Made by a program: the position numbers and the translations under genes | Source: Kalaharituber pfeilii | Taxonomy: Eukaryota; Ascomycota; Pezizomycetes; Pezizales; Pezizaceae | Assembly (NCBI GenBank): GCA_015179045.1 | Contig: WHUZ01000015.1 | Span: 186,001-250,000 of the forward strand | Length of the DNA stretch: 64,000 nt | Direction of reading: 5' to 3' | Shown here: positions 9,072-21,561 of the stretch, piece by piece | Position numbering within the stretch: position 1 is the first letter of the stretch | Layout of the letters: every line of letters starts with the position of its first letter | The notes under the pieces: generated by a model | The model's input: only the letters and a program-made list of their open reading frames with translations | Told to the model about the DNA's origin: nothing | Databases searched by the model: none

Positions 9072-11926
9072 CTACAACACTACCCCTTCACCTCCCCGCT
9101 CCCCTTCCCCCTCTTCCCCCTCCACCTCCTCCCTCTTCCTCTTCTCCTTCTGTAGCAACATCTGCGCAGCAACCGCCCCCTCCGCTGCCTCCCTCTCCCT
9201 CTTAATAAACCCCCCAACCCCTTCAAACCTCAGTCCCGCGGCCATACCAGCCCCCCTCACCCTCCTCATTCCAGCCCCACCTCCACCTCCACTCGCCGCT
9301 CCACCTCCACCACCCCTACTCACCTCCTTCACCTTCCACCTCACCAGCTCCCCCGCACACCTCGCGTCCACCGCGCTATCATGCCCTACTACCACCGTCT
9401 CCGCCGCCGCCGGCTTTCCCTCTACCCCAACCCCAACTCCTACCACCGCACCACCCCCACCACTTAAATCCCCCCCCTGAATTCTCCACTTCAATACCCT
9501 CTCCGCCACCCATGCCAGCTTGTTCCTCACTGGAAACCCGCGTGAATGCGGAAACAATATGCACGTATCCACCACAAACTCATGACAGAGCCTCAGTACC
9601 GCTAAATCGTTCTCCAACGCATGCCCAATTAGCACCGCTACCCCCTCCTCCTCACCATCCCCATTCCGGAGAGCCCTAATCACCTCGTCCCTCGCCTCGT
9701 CTGGTGACCCAAACATTCCCACTTCCCCTTCGTCATTCCCAACTTTGACTTGCGAATAAGGTCGGGCGTTGACATACTGGCTGACCCCCACTCCCGAGAA
9801 CCTTGTATTCAAATCCACCATCTCCCCCTCGTCCTCACGAGCCCATCCAGCACTCTTTCCCCCGACGGCCACGCTACCATCGTCACCCTCACAACCTCCA
9901 TCCCGAGCGTCGTGTAACACATCTCGCAGTCCAATCCGAACGCCCTTGCTACCTTGACCTTTGGCCTTTCCATCCCCACCTTGCCATCTTCCCCCCTGTC
10001 ACCCACATCTTCCCCCACTATCTCTCTCTCCGGATACGTCCTGACAAACTGCCACTGCAACGCCAACCTCTTCACATCCCCCACCTTAAATACATGGCTC
10101 CCCGTCTCGACACACCCCACACTCTGCCCCACGGGCTGGCCACAGCACGTATAAGATCTCTCCGCGCCCGCGCCGCCAGCTCCGCCTAGCCCCGCAGCAA
10201 CCTGGGTCTGCGACCGCGGCGGCAACAATGCTTTTCCAAAATGATACCTACATTTCCCGCCAGTCGCCAGCATTCCGTCTTCCTCTCGCCGCCCCTCAAA
10301 CATCCGAAACCGCGACTCGCATCGATCGCAGACTTCCCAGCCCGCGGAGGCCGCAACGCCAGACTGTGCGAGCGCAATGTCGGACGTGGAAGGGGGGGAC
10401 AGGATGTGTCCGTACTTGGCGAGAATGGCGGGGGGGTGGAGAAGGGTGGCCAAGATTTCAAGTTCCTGAGCTGGGGTGAGGCCTGTAACGAGAGGGGTGT
10501 AGAGGGCGGGGTCGGTGATAAGATCGGAGGGTACCGGAGGCGGCTTCGGCTGCTGCCGTGGTGTAGAGCTGGCAGATAAAGTACCGGAAGTATTAGTAGA
10601 AGTCTTTCCATTCCCGCCTCCATTTCCACCACCAGCACCATTACCCGCCACGCTTTCACCTGCAATTGAATTCCCTTCATTAGCTGCAACCAAGCCGCCA
10701 AACTGCCCATTTCCCCCCGCAGCACCGACCTCCCTCCCCTTCCCCCCTACCAGCTCCTCCAGCCCCCGCCTGAGCTCCCCCTTTACCTTATTCTTCTCCC
10801 GCTCCGCCTCCTCCACCACCGCTTTTCGCTTCTCAGCCCACTCCGTGTCATCCCACGTAGCCTTCTTCAGCGCCGTGATTCTATTCGTCATGACATTTTT
10901 GTAAATCTTCGGCTTAGTCTTAGCGATCTCGGCTTCTGTGTTGAGCGAGAGGGCCGTAATAGCGTTGGTGAGGTAGGGGTCTGTCGGAGGGGATTTGGAG
11001 ATGGTTGTGGTGGTGGTGGACGTGGCAACCGCGGGTGAGAGGAGACGCACGTGTTCGGCGTGTAGATGCGTCAGGAGTTGTAATCGTGTAGCCCATTTTT
11101 CAGGGCATCCAGGGGCGGGAAGGGGGATGAGGTGTGTCGGAGACGGCTTCGGAGCCGATGAGGCTGAACCTGCGGCTTTTGCTGTCTGTGCTGTCGTGTA
11201 TGTCTTTGATGGAGGAACCGCGTTGTTGAGAGGAGAGGTGTTTGACGACGCCGTATTAGTCCGTGACAAAAACGACGACTTTGGCGATGCCGATACAGAT
11301 GCAGATGCCGATGCCGAAGCTGACGCCGGCGAGCCCCCCTTCACCGGCGCAGACACTACTTTGCCCGCACCCTTTGTCGGCGCGGCCTGCACTCCCTTCT
11401 CCCTGTCCTTCTCCCTCTGCATCTTCACCTCCGCCATCCTCCGCTGCTGCCCCCGCTGCACCTCCATCTGCCTCTTCACCACGCCCGCCGCCTTCGCACC
11501 CAGCACTGCAGCCCCACTACCATCGACACCCCCCTTCGCGCCCCTCATGCCCTTCACCCTCTTCTCCCCCGCCGCGCCTCCATCCTCCCCCTCGCCCCCC
11601 TTCACAACCCTCCTCCTCTTCACCGCCCTGTCCCTCTCCCTCTCCGTAGCCACCCCCCACCTCCTTCCTCCTCCCCCGAGCTAAGCTCCACGTGCGCCGC
11701 CGGCCTACCGCCGCCGGACCCCAACGCCACTCCCCCACTCGACCCCGAGCTCACCGTACTCCCCGAGCTTTCGGCCCCGGCGTAGTCACAGTAGCACCAG
11801 CTCCACCACCCACCACATCCGCATGCGAAAACAGACACGTCAGTAACGTACACTTCCCCCCCCGCCAGTCAGCGATGCCACCGCCGGACACGGTATCGTC
11901 GAAAAGAACTGTTGCGGACGGAACAT
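9072..11926 (-). CDS. REX3: RNA exonuclease 3 (REX3-like), apparent single-base frame breaks
   Basis: DEDDh 3'-5' exoribonuclease family; in yeast Rex3 helps mature RNase MRP RNA and trims other small RNAs. An N-terminal CCCH-type finger is readable (TIPCP, then KCTLLTCLFSHAD) from the ATG at 11926-11924. A long Ala/Ser-rich linker follows, then Exo I (GLDCEMCYTTLGMEV), DLNTRFSGV, Exo II (VLIGHALENDLAVL), VVDTCILFPHSRGFPVRNKL and Exo III (GHDSAVDARCAGELVRWKV); a low-complexity tail ends at 9072. The frame must shift at four places, each in a G/C homopolymer: 11856-11863, 11775-11778, 11653-11658 and 9824-9828. Every one needs one extra G on the coding strand. The last lies between LVRTR and GEMVDLNTR, contiguous in homologues, so it is not an intron. 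Either the assembly undercounts runs or the gene is decaying. Confidence 0.85.
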
Positions 11927-13254
11927 TTCGTCGTTGTTTTGTGTTTTGTATCCTATTCGTTTCCACCCCTTCCGGCCTCTTTGGGTAGGTGGTTCTTGTT
12001 CACTCCTTCACTTGTTATGCTCGTTTGCTCGATTTGTCGACAGAAGAGCTGTGGGTGTCTGGGGAAGGCGGTGGTTCCAGCGTCATACGTTTTCCCTCGG
12101 CTCTCAGCCTGAACAAAGTGCCGCCCCGCGTTATCCAGCTACCTACCCCCTGTGACACCTTACAATAAAGGCTTTGATAGGCAGCGCCAAGAGATCCTAA
12201 CGAGTGTCACATGCTACAACCCTTCCCTTACGCGTAACATCATCACCACCAAGCAAACATCCGCAAAACGCTATGTACGTTATTCTTTCTTGACAGAAAC
12301 TAAGTATCGCTAATTCCATACATCACGTTCATAATTCTCATAACCATCCCCCACCCCATCAACAAAGCATAAAAATCCCATACAACGTAAACATCGTCAA
12401 GTTAAAAACACAAGCGAACGTCATGAAGTTAAAAAAAGTAAGAAAAAGAAGAAAAAGAAGAAAAGAAGAAAAGGTAAAAGGTCATATAATCGTCCCATCT
12501 CCATCTTCCTCTTCCCCTTCCCCTTCCCTCCACCACAACTTCTCCCCCCAGCAACAAATATAAAATAGCCAATAGCAATAAAAACTAAAGCTTTCGGTAT
12601 CCGAAAAAGAAAGAAAAAAAAATACTACAAATCAATAAACAAGCCCAAACTTAACCCACCGCGCCGGGAAGGAAGCAAAGCAAAGCAAAGCAACAAGAAA
12701 GCAAAAGAAAAAAGAAAAGGTAAAACGAGATGGTGGCTTTTAGCAAAACCGAAAGCCCCCGTCTCCCACAAGAATGTAAGAAATGAAGAAAAGATACAAA
12801 TCTTAGCCAATCCCGCATTTATAAACAGGTGAATGGCAAAGTCGCAAATGAGGAAAAGAAAAATAAAGGTAATCCACAAGGAATCAAATAAACAAGCAGC
12901 ACAAGCAAGTGTCACAAACTGGATATGGTACATGCTCCTAAATCAAGAACGCAAAAAAAAAAAAAGTAAGAAGCAAAAGAAACACACAACAAAGCACACC
13001 CTGTTCCCCCCAAGTCTGCTCAAGTGAAAGTAAAACCCCCTTAATTAAATTCCCATCAAAAGACAAGCTTGAATTCTCAGAAGGGTATTTTTCGTTGTTT
13101 TGTTTTTTGTCAGAAACGAAAAGGTTTTGCGCCAAACCTTCCCAGACTTGATCAAATCCCCCTCCCCTCCAGAAAACGCCGAAAACAGATTTTCCCTTAA
13201 AATATGGTTGGTGATAGTGCCTCTGAATTACTAGGTTTGTTGCTTGTTGTTTTC
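11927..13254. other. intergenic, low-complexity
   Basis: Probable REX3 promoter side (11927-12200), followed by A/G-rich and C/T-rich tracts (12420-12480, 12600-12730, 12955-12990) and the 3' flank of the next gene. No coding signal is supported. Confidence 0.5.
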
Positions 13255-14571
13255 TTAAATCATCTCGCCATCTCCATCTCGAAGCCCTGTTTCCTTCTCA
13301 TACTCATATGTCGTTGATCCCACGATCCCCACACATTGCTGCGGCGGGCTCTGTGCTGCGACAACGCGGTCCTCCCAGATAGTCTCCAGCTCCAAATCTG
13401 CCCTCTTCTCAGCACCACAGACACTCCACCTCTTCCTCTTCTTCTCTTCGGCGCTCATACCACCTACCCGTGACAAGCCCCCAAGACTACCTAGTGTACC
13501 TGAGCCTATTCCGCCCAGACCGTCGATCCCAATATGACTCCGGCGTCTTAAAGACCTTTCGCTCCCTGGTGTAGATGCTGAACGGGCCATGCCCACTGAC
13601 TGCTGTTGCTCCTCCGCAGCAGCCAGCGTACGTGCTTCCTCTGCTAACCTCTCTGCTTCTAGGGCTTCGGCTTCCGCATCAGGGCTGTCGGGGATAGTCT
13701 CCAAGCTCGATATACTAGGAGACCTCGACCTTATCGAGTTGGGCGTTGACGGCCCCGACGAGCAGGAGGTCAAGCTTGGCGATGCAGTGACCGACAAAGG
13801 ATAAGCCTCTGCAACTGCCCATGACGGCGGTGGTGGGGAGTGATGGTGGACTGGCGAGTGGGAGTACTTTCCAGTCGGAGAAGTAGAGTACAGCGACGAT
13901 GACGACGATGATGGTCGCGGCCTACTCGGAGATCGATCCCTTAACCGATAGCTAGGGCGGTCCTCCCGTGTTGGTATTGACATTCCACTCCGCAACGAAG
14001 TCGACACACTGGGTGTTCCAAAGCTTGGGACAAATTTTTTCTCTGCTGGGCGTTCATACAGCGGAACTGTCGGAAGCGAAGATGTCCTAAACAACGGCAT
14101 CCTCGAAGTAGGCGAGTTTGGCGCTATAGATGACAGGGGTGAATGCGGGGGGCTCATCATTCCGGGAAAGTGTGAAGACTTGGAGCGCATATGCTTGTTC
14201 AGAAACGCAGCTCGCTTATTGGATGGTGGGGAAAACGAAGACACCAATGGCGATGATGTCGCTGGTGAGGGGCTTGAGTTGGCTGAGGAGGAGGGGTCAG
14301 GAAGAGTCGAGGTTGAGGAGGAGGAATATAAAGGCCTTACGGATAGCCCAGCAAGCTTTTGGTGTAAATGCGTGGGCTGAACATCATCTGAATAATTTTT
14401 AGTTGGGGTCGACGCCGCAGTCAGCGGGATGTTCGCCTGTGACAGATTTTGAGTGGATGCTTCTTCCGGTGATTTCGGCTTTTCTGTGGCAGCATCCTCG
14501 TTATGACTCTGATATGCGGAGCATGACGCTACCGGAGTTTCGCTCGAGCGTGGGCTTTGAGAATGTGACAT
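13255..14571 (-). CDS. Ser/Pro-rich conserved fungal protein, 438 aa
   Basis: Single uninterrupted frame from ATG 14571. Residues 1-270 are Ser/Pro/Thr-rich and disordered. The recognisable part is C-terminal: SISSLETIPDSPDAEAEALE, an Ala/Glu helix (RLAEEARTLAAAEEQQQ), an Arg-rich stretch (SERSLRRRSHIG), a Gly-rich loop, then KKRKRWSVCGAEKRADLELE followed by TIWED. These blocks match a family of uncharacterised ascomycete 'basic proline-rich' proteins with a conserved RKRWSVCGAE..DLdLETIWED box. No enzyme motif, membrane segment or signal peptide is seen. Role unknown; clustered Ser/Pro sites suggest heavy phosphorylation (inference). An upstream region with C/T tracts probably contains the promoter. 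Confidence 0.8.
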   Translation of the reverse strand: MSHSQSPRSSETPVASCSAYQSHNEDAATEKPKSPEEASTQNLSQANIPLTAASTPTKNYSDDVQPTHLHQKLAGLSVRPLYSSSSTSTLPDPSSSANSSPSPATSSPLVSSFSPPSNKRAAFLNKHMRSKSSHFPGMMSPPHSPLSSIAPNSPTSRMPLFRTSSLPTVPLYERPAEKKFVPSFGTPSVSTSLRSGMSIPTREDRPSYRLRDRSPSRPRPSSSSSSLYSTSPTGKYSHSPVHHHSPPPPSWAVAEAYPLSVTASPSLTSCSSGPSTPNSIRSRSPSISSLETIPDSPDAEAEALEAERLAEEARTLAAAEEQQQSVGMARSASTPGSERSLRRRSHIGIDGLGGIGSGTLGSLGGLSRVGGMSAEEKKRKRWSVCGAEKRADLELETIWEDRVVAAQSPPQQCVGIVGSTTYEYEKETGLRDGDGEMI

Positions 14572-17500
14572 GGTTGGAGCAGGTCAAGTGGGCTGGTTGT
14601 TTGTGGTGTGGTGGGCGCAGCAAGTAATCAGGGAAAATCCAGCTGACTACGCCGTTTCTATTGGATGTTTCGTGTGGCCGTGTTGCAGCACAATCTCTCA
14701 GCTGCTGCAGGTACGAACTTGCTGGGCCTTCAAATTTCAATCTGTACAATGATGTTTTCGCTCGACCACCTCGCCCTTTTGTTGGTTGAGGGGGGGGGGT
14801 TTTATTAGTCCAAAGTATCGGTCCTTTGGTAATTTTGCTTTCCTACCCTTTGGGCTGTGCTTATGTTTTCCCCGCGTTCAACAACCCAAGACCCTGTTAA
14901 TCCGAGGGAAAGTGGGGCGGAGCGGGGGGTGCCAGATAAACGAACAAATATCCGACTAAGCTGATCCAGTTCGAAACCGACGATGATCGAGTGACTTAGC
15001 GGCGAGACCGTTATCGGTTCGCGAGGTTAAGTTATTAGGGGGGTGGGGAGGGGGGGCGGTGGTTTCTTAAAGCCCGGGTGCCGGCCAGGAGAATCCCAGG
15101 TTCCAGGGCTGCGGCGGCCTTGGACTCAACGGCGATGCCTGTAGGGGCAGGACTCTAAATGATAAATGGGATGGTCAATTGGAGCAGGGCGACTATGGGA
15201 GATTAGATTCAACCTTGCTTTTTTTCGCAGGCCCCTCTCTTTCTCTTTCTTCCGTTTTTCCTCTCTCCCCTTTCTCCTTAGCACGCTCCGCTCAGGTAAA
15301 ATAAAATGAAAAAAAAAAAAAAAATCAAGTGACAGCTGTCCGTTATGAAACCGCTATTCTTTTTTCTCTTGTTCAATATGAGTCGGTGTTCCGGCCCGAA
15401 GCAGCGGCACGCAGATTATCCGGAAATCAATCGGATGAATCAATGGGCGTGTGTGTGTGCGCCGTGGGAAATTGAAGAATGTAAATTGCAAGCCGCTTCT
15501 GTCAAATGCCCACCTGCTGGCCGAGATGACTTGTGTGCGCGTGGTAGTATTAAGGTGCCTCCGATCTAGGTACACTGCGCCGCCTCCGCCGCCGCTGCTG
15601 CTGCTGTTTCTCTGCTGCTGCTACTGCTTGTTCTTGCTGCACTAGTTTAAACGTCCAGGGATGCCGAGATGTACCACAAACACTTCCACCAGTGAAGAGC
15701 TGCCGACCTGTCGTACGCTTCTCTTCCTCCTTGCTTTGCTACTTTCTGCTCCCTTCTACCGCTTGCGTGCTTGGTCGAGGTGAAAGACGGATCAAGATTC
15801 AAAAGTAGAATCAAGGAAGAGGGCTCCCCCAGGTATTAAAGGACTTTCAGAGCAGGTGGTGGGGGATGATGGCAAGAGCTGCCCAATTGTGCTAGGGGAG
15901 CGCAACACCGGGACCAGCCAGGAAGGGTGCAGTAGCTTACGGGGGCGGCCGCCGGAGGGTGCACGGAGGGGGCGAGGGGGCAGTCCCTGGCGGAGCGCGG
16001 GTGCAAGCGCACGCAGGCAGGCAGGTCTGGACTACCTAGCTCCTCGAGATGTGGGAACTCTTTGTGGGGACGGGGCAAGGGGGGGCGGCCCTTCTTGCTT
16101 GTCACGCTTGCCTTGGTATGATACACGACGGTACCCAGGGCACACGTCCCCGGCTCACGCCTTGTAGACACCCAACGCAAAAAGCGAAATAAAAATAAAA
16201 ATTGCAAGCGCAGTAATAACAAAAAAAAAACGCGCTGCAAAGATTGCACAAAAATGAATGATAAAAATAAAATCAAAAAAAAAAAAAAAATAAATAAAAC
16301 AAAAACAACGCCCCGGCGCGTCGCCCGTGCGGCCCGCCCTACCGTAACGCGCGAATAATCTCTAGACGCTTCTGGCCCACACACACACACACACCGCTGC
16401 GGGTGGTAAAACTCGGCCCTTGCAGTTGTCAAAAAGTTTGTTGGAGAACCCGCTCCGCGCGCGCGGCAGTTGTTCAGGGGGGGCAAATAAAGAAAATAAA
16501 ATAAAATAAAATAAAAAAAGACCCCGTCAATTTTTGAAAAAAAAAAAAAAAAGCTGTTTGCAGATGTAGTTATATCAATTTTCCGGGAACCCGTGTGCTT
16601 TTTTTTGTTCTAAGATTTCCGATTCAAGGGGTAACTGTACTGTAATACTAGGAACAAAGAAAAAGGCACCCGTTTTGCCCGCCCTCTACATATGTATATA
16701 TATACAACATTCTCAGTTCACCCGCAAAAAGAAAGTGTTTGTATATATAAAGTAATGTAAAACTTCGTAACATAAGCCCCCTACCGGCGGATACCGGCCA
16801 CTGCCCCGTTTTCCGGACACTTCCGTATGATACCCTTCCCAGAATGCCAGGTAAGGAAGGACAGGAAACTGGGGGGATAGTAGACAGTTAAAAATATGTT
16901 ATACAAGTGTTTGAAGTACGTACCTACACACGAAACTGTCAAAACGGGGGGTTTCCGGAAACCGGATACCCACAGATTCACGTTCGGGCCCCCACCACAA
17001 AAGCTAGCATCTCTCCGAACAATGCCAGTACTCTACATCAAGCTTAAGCTCTCTCTTCCCCCTTCCCCCTTCCCCGAGAGAAAAAAAAAAAAAAAAAAAA
17101 AAAAACCTCGCTGGGAAATCTTTTGTTCAAGTTTTTTTTAGTTTTTTTCGTTATGCTAGGTTCATATACCACACAACTTTTCTCCTGACAAAAGTTTCTT
17201 AATTTCTCAACCTTTTCTTTTTGATGGGTTCTCGTGTGAGGGAGATCGGCCGGCGGCTTTCTAAGGATACCCTCCCAATCAGATTGGATTATACTGTACA
17301 CTCCAAAAAAAAAAGGCGCCAAATTTGTAACAACTAAGATACCAAGGACTCGTCCGCGACCCAATCACGAGCCTTCCGCCCTTGGAAAAAAGAAAAAAGA
17401 AAAGGTTACAGTATCAGATTCAGATTCAGATTCAAGGGTTGGAGCTCAACAAAAATAACAATAATCAAAAACAACGATACCGTGAATAAACGGCGTGTGT

Positions 17501-19459
17501 GTTTTTTTTTTTTTTTTTTGGTTTTTTATAAATGAAACAAAGACAAAGAAAAAAATAAAAAAAAAATCAACGTTGCAAAAAGTTGTCATCTATAATTTTT
17601 AGGTTTCCTTTCTTTTCTTGCCGCTTTTCTCAGCTTTACGTTAGATTGAAACCCCCACATGGATTCATGAAATCATGCCTCTTTGTTTTTCCCAGGTAAT
17701 CGCTACCTTCTCAGCTGACATTCGTTTGCCGGGCCATGGGGACTTACGTATGATACCTACCTACCTAGCTCCCCCCAAGGCGGGGGGGCAGTGTTATATG
17801 TTTTTCCAGAACATTGTAAAGTAATTTCACTAATAATAAATATATGTTTGACTTACTATTAGATACACGGATTATTTCCTTTTTATTTCCTTTTATCTCC
17901 TTCTTATTTTTGTCAGATTTTGTTTTTACTTTTTTCCTCTCCATGAAAGCGCGCAAAAAACACTGCCTCCAGAGTTAGGCGCCCAGAAATGCATGTACAG
18001 GCGCGAGTTGCCTTGCGGGAGGTTTTTCTGATTTTTTACTGTCATCATCAGTAACCATTCGTTAAAACAATTTTTGTAACGTTATAACCTCATATCTCGG
18101 CAAATTAATATTTCCCAAAGGATGTCGTAGTTATGAGATAGTTATTTTCTCTGCGCAGATGCAAATTACCGTAATATTGAACAGCAATATCGGCAAACAC
18201 ACCCACACGAAACAAGTTACGGACCGCCTACCGCGCATGCTCACAAGCAAAAAAAAACTGTCTATCAATTACAATATGAACACATAGCATAACCTTTTTG
18301 GAAGAACTGGTTTTTTTTTAATTATTTTTTTGGGGGGGGCAATTTGGACAAAATCTCTTGACTCCCCCCGCCCCCTCGATGCATGTCATGCAACACCCCC
18401 GCCCCCCCTAGATGTATGCAAGTTTCGCTTCTTTTTTTTTTTTCTTGCATCAACCTGCTGAACCTGATTCAGATTCGAACATCATCTCATCTGCTGGATT
18501 CGCAAGTGCACTTCAATCCAGAACCCGAGGTTGTTGATCCCCGTGCTATATAAGGTAAGTATCCACCTCTGCAGGTAGATCTGATAAAAGTCCAATCAAA
18601 TATAGCTAACATGTTCGTAATGGTAAACGAGAGGGTGGCACATGAACTTCAGGTCAAAACGGCCCGCGCGCCCTATCGCGGCGAGCGTCCATAACACTAC
18701 GCCCAACCATCGCTTCTTTGACCCCTATTCATCGTACGTGCCACTATATGAAGCAACAAACAAGAACGTTCAGCTGCAACGCAAAATTCCTCTTTTTTCC
18801 TAATATTGTTTTAGTGCTCGTAGTCTGGTTGTAGTTCCCGTAACGTAATTGGCCCCAATTGAAGCTCCCAAGCTCCCAAGTCCCAAGCCCTCGGACTCTA
18901 ACATCCAATTGATTCTGCTTGTCTACTAGTAACTTTATCGAGTGAACAAAGTTGGGGGCGGAAATGAATTGCACCAATCATCGGCCCCTCTTTGCTCTCT
19001 ACCCGCCGTCGTCAAAGCAGAGTCGAAACTAACAGCGTGAGCCTTCATTGCTCACTGGGAGCTATGTCGGATAGATAGGTATGAAGAAGGTTAGATTATA
19101 CAATGCAAGTATGTACAGCCGGCGGTGGTCAGCAGCGGCTGAGATGACTTCTCCAGATCGATATCCCCGGTGCACTGTAACCTCAATATAATATAAGCAT
19201 GCAGAACATATGGATTCAAAGGGAAATGAGAGAAGCTGTTTCATGACCCGGATGGGTACTTTGGTGAAAGACTACAAGGACTTGCACCTAGATTCACCTC
19301 ACCAAAGCTCCAAAGGTACATAGTTTCTTTCACTTCGCCATCGAGTTGAGTCCAGTGTTATAGAATGCCATAAGACTCTATCAGGTACTTTGAAGATAAT
19401 AATGATCTGCTGGTTGGTTTTTGTAAGCTTATGTAAAGTTACCAAAGCACGTCTCATAC
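14572..19459. other. long gene-poor spacer
   Basis: Rich in poly-A/T and poly-G/C runs (14790, 15310, 16270, 16540, 17080, 17500) plus a CA repeat near 16378-16395. TAGTCTGGTT occurs at 18821. Open frames here, including a 216-codon one at 15836-16486 (-), are compositional and show no motif or splice continuity. I see no supported gene. Confidence 0.5.
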
Positions 19460-19670
19460 CTGATGTTATCCTTGCACTGGCTGCTTGCCAAGACACTGTA
19501 CAACCCTCCCCCGCAGCATGAACCATCGTCTCATGTACGATGTGTGGAAACAACCGGCGTGCCGCAACGCCATCCGCAATGCCAGCATCATAAGCGGGCT
19601 CGTGCGCAAAACCTTTCCTGCTCAGGGAGCTCGAGGCAGGCGAGGCATGGTTCTGGGATGGTCGCTTCCG
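19460..19670 (-). CDS. possible exon of an unresolved gene
   Basis: The minus strand reads an open stretch with protein-like composition: SSSLSRKGFAHEPAYDAGIA, then ARRLFPHIVHETMVHAAGEG and TVSWQAASARITS. It stops exactly at a GTATGAG donor (19459 downward). A second coding-like stretch lies just upstream in another frame (about 19680-19830; PQPKASLRAAATALVSF). I could not join them with confidence, so this may be a live multi-exon gene, a relic or chance. Confidence 0.2.
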
Positions 19671-19679
19671 TCATCCTAA

Positions 19680-21107
19680 CCCTCAACGGGCAAATGAAAC
19701 AAGTGCTGTTGCTGCGGCTCTCAAAGAAGCTTTTGGCTGCGGTGTGTCAACTGCTGCCTCTCGTACCCAGGGCAACTCAGCCACTAAGCAGGTTCGAGAC
19801 TGAGGGCAACTGCCGGAATTCATGGCCACGTTGAAAGCCGAGAATAAAGTACTAGTACAGCACAGTGCTAGATCCCAGTCTGGCATTCAACTTAGAGCTG
19901 TTCGGGGAGTTGGAAATAGGGTTGGAGCTTGACAGCTCAGAGATTCTAGGATCCCTTTGCCACGCTTGGGAGCCAACGAATACCCCGAATGTTGGCCCGG
20001 CGGGCATGGCTGTTGTGCTCGGGAAGACTTTCCACGGGCCAGCAGTTAAGTGCTTGCCTCATTTGCACAGTGCTGCGAATGCGGGAAGCGGACATTACTT
20101 GTGGCCACGGAAATGTAGAGTACTCTATTGTACAGTGCCAAGCACTCCCCCAGCACAGCGTGCCCCCATCTCATCTCTTCTCATCTCACAAATCTGTTCG
20201 CACTGGCTCGCGGTCTCCTCTCGCCTCTTCGTCAAAATGACACGATACCCTGAGATGCGGCAGCAGAAGCCGATCTCAATTCAAGTTTCCAACACTTCAT
20301 ATGCGCGATTAATCCCCACCCCAAACGAGATCACGGCTCGCATAAAGCAGCTTCTTTTGAGGTCGCTCCCCAACATCCCCTAGTATTGGGCATAAGGCAA
20401 TCCCTACCTACCCATCGGAGGCGGTATTAGCGGTAGCCGATAGCACATGGCAACCATGGTTTTACAATGAACTAGGTACAATGCGAATGCTATCAGCAGG
20501 GATGGTACGCTGGTTTGACCTGTAGTCTTGCCTCAAATCTTTGACGTAGACAGCACGGCTCAAGTGAGCGGGCCAATACATCCTTGCGGATCGGATTAGA
20601 AGCGGGAATGATTTTAATTACAGGTACCTGACAAAATTAATATGAGGCAGCCATCTAACTTGAGGAAGAGGGGCTAATGCCGGAATTTTTATGAAAGTTG
20701 CGGGACTGGGATTTCGATGTTGGAATAAGTAATCCGTCGGTTTGGACTATGATTCTATTATTAAACCAGACGAACAGCAGGGCGATATTCGTCGTGGACA
20801 TACACAGAAGTTCCATATATGAGCAACGTACTGAATCAATCATTTACATTAACTCATGCAGTGAAGCCTTGAGTTCTCATGTCGTCAAATTAACCTTGCT
20901 TGATTCTTTGTGGCACTATCAGATTAATTACATCCAGGTCCCTTCCGACTGGACTGCAACCTCAGTACGCCAAACGGTAGTTCAACACTTCCATATTTGA
21001 CAGCCTCGCCATGGACCTAACTTCCTTCCCTCATCCCCCATTGCACAATCATGTCATTAAGATGCATCCACTTTCTTAGCGTCCGAATGCACAGCCTCTC
21101 TCCCTCT
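19680..21107. other. spacer, no supported gene
   Basis: Open frames at 19865-20383 (+) and 20698-21000 (+) lack motifs. Possible upstream exons of the unresolved minus-strand signal at 19460-19670 may fall here. Nothing else is recognised. Confidence 0.4.
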
Positions 21108-21561
21108 TTACGGAAATGTCTCCTTATGATATTCCGCCCCAGAGATCCTCGCACTGCTCTCCTTCACAGTCGGGTCCCTCAATTCATCAACCTTAGCATC
21201 TCCTGACAATGCGCCTCCCTGGCCGGTTCCAGTAGTCCTCTGGTTCGCGGATTTCATGTCACCAGGTACTGGAGGGGGGTCTGGTAGAGGAAGTTTAAAC
21301 TGTGTCTTGTCAATGTTTTGTTGGTCGGAACCAGAGTCGACAATTGACTGTTGAAAAGAATCATGTCAGTACCTGCCATGAACAAAATTAGATAAAAGGG
21401 TGATATAAACCGATGAGAGAAAGAGTGGGGGAATGGTTACATACCTGCAAGGCAGAAGTTGTAGAGGTTGTTGGAATTTCTCCCCCCTTGTGTTTCCGTG
21501 ACTCGCGGGACTCTAGCTTTTTAACGTCTTCCTTGGTGAGGTGAAAGGTATCGTCAGACAT
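21108..21561 (-). CDS. SMP/LEA-like small hydrophilic protein, 118 aa, two exons
   Basis: Start ATG at 21561-21559; exon 1 ends at 21445, a GTATGT...CAACAG intron occupies 21444-21348 (97 nt), and exon 2 runs 21347-21108 (TAA). Splicing rebuilds a seed-maturation-protein-like (SMP) motif across the junction: LTKEDVKKLESRESRKHKGG, IPTTSTTSALQ then SIVDSGSD. This follows the family pattern T.EDa.riqS.eak..GG..p..s.a...QS..D. The rest is hydrophilic and uncharged-to-polar (LPLPDPPPVPGDMKSANQRT), as expected for an unstructured LEA-type protein. Such fungal proteins are small, stress- or spore-associated; a role in desiccation tolerance is inferred from plant SMP proteins only. No targeting signal is visible. 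Confidence 0.8.

Noticed and set aside
9820..9830. Intron between the two halves of REX3
   Set aside because: Conserved residues on both sides are contiguous in homologues with no room for an intron; a one-base gap in the G run explains it better.
10995..11684. 229-codon frame on the + strand opposite REX3
   Set aside because: Antisense shadow of the REX3 N-terminal region; composition mirrors GC-rich coding DNA and no motif is present.
15836..16486. 216-codon minus-strand frame
   Set aside because: Crosses poly-A/T and C runs, contains homopolymer Phe/Leu stretches, and has no family motif or splice context.
19865..20383. 172-codon plus-strand frame
   Set aside because: No motif, atypical composition, and the opposite strand shows better coding character nearby.
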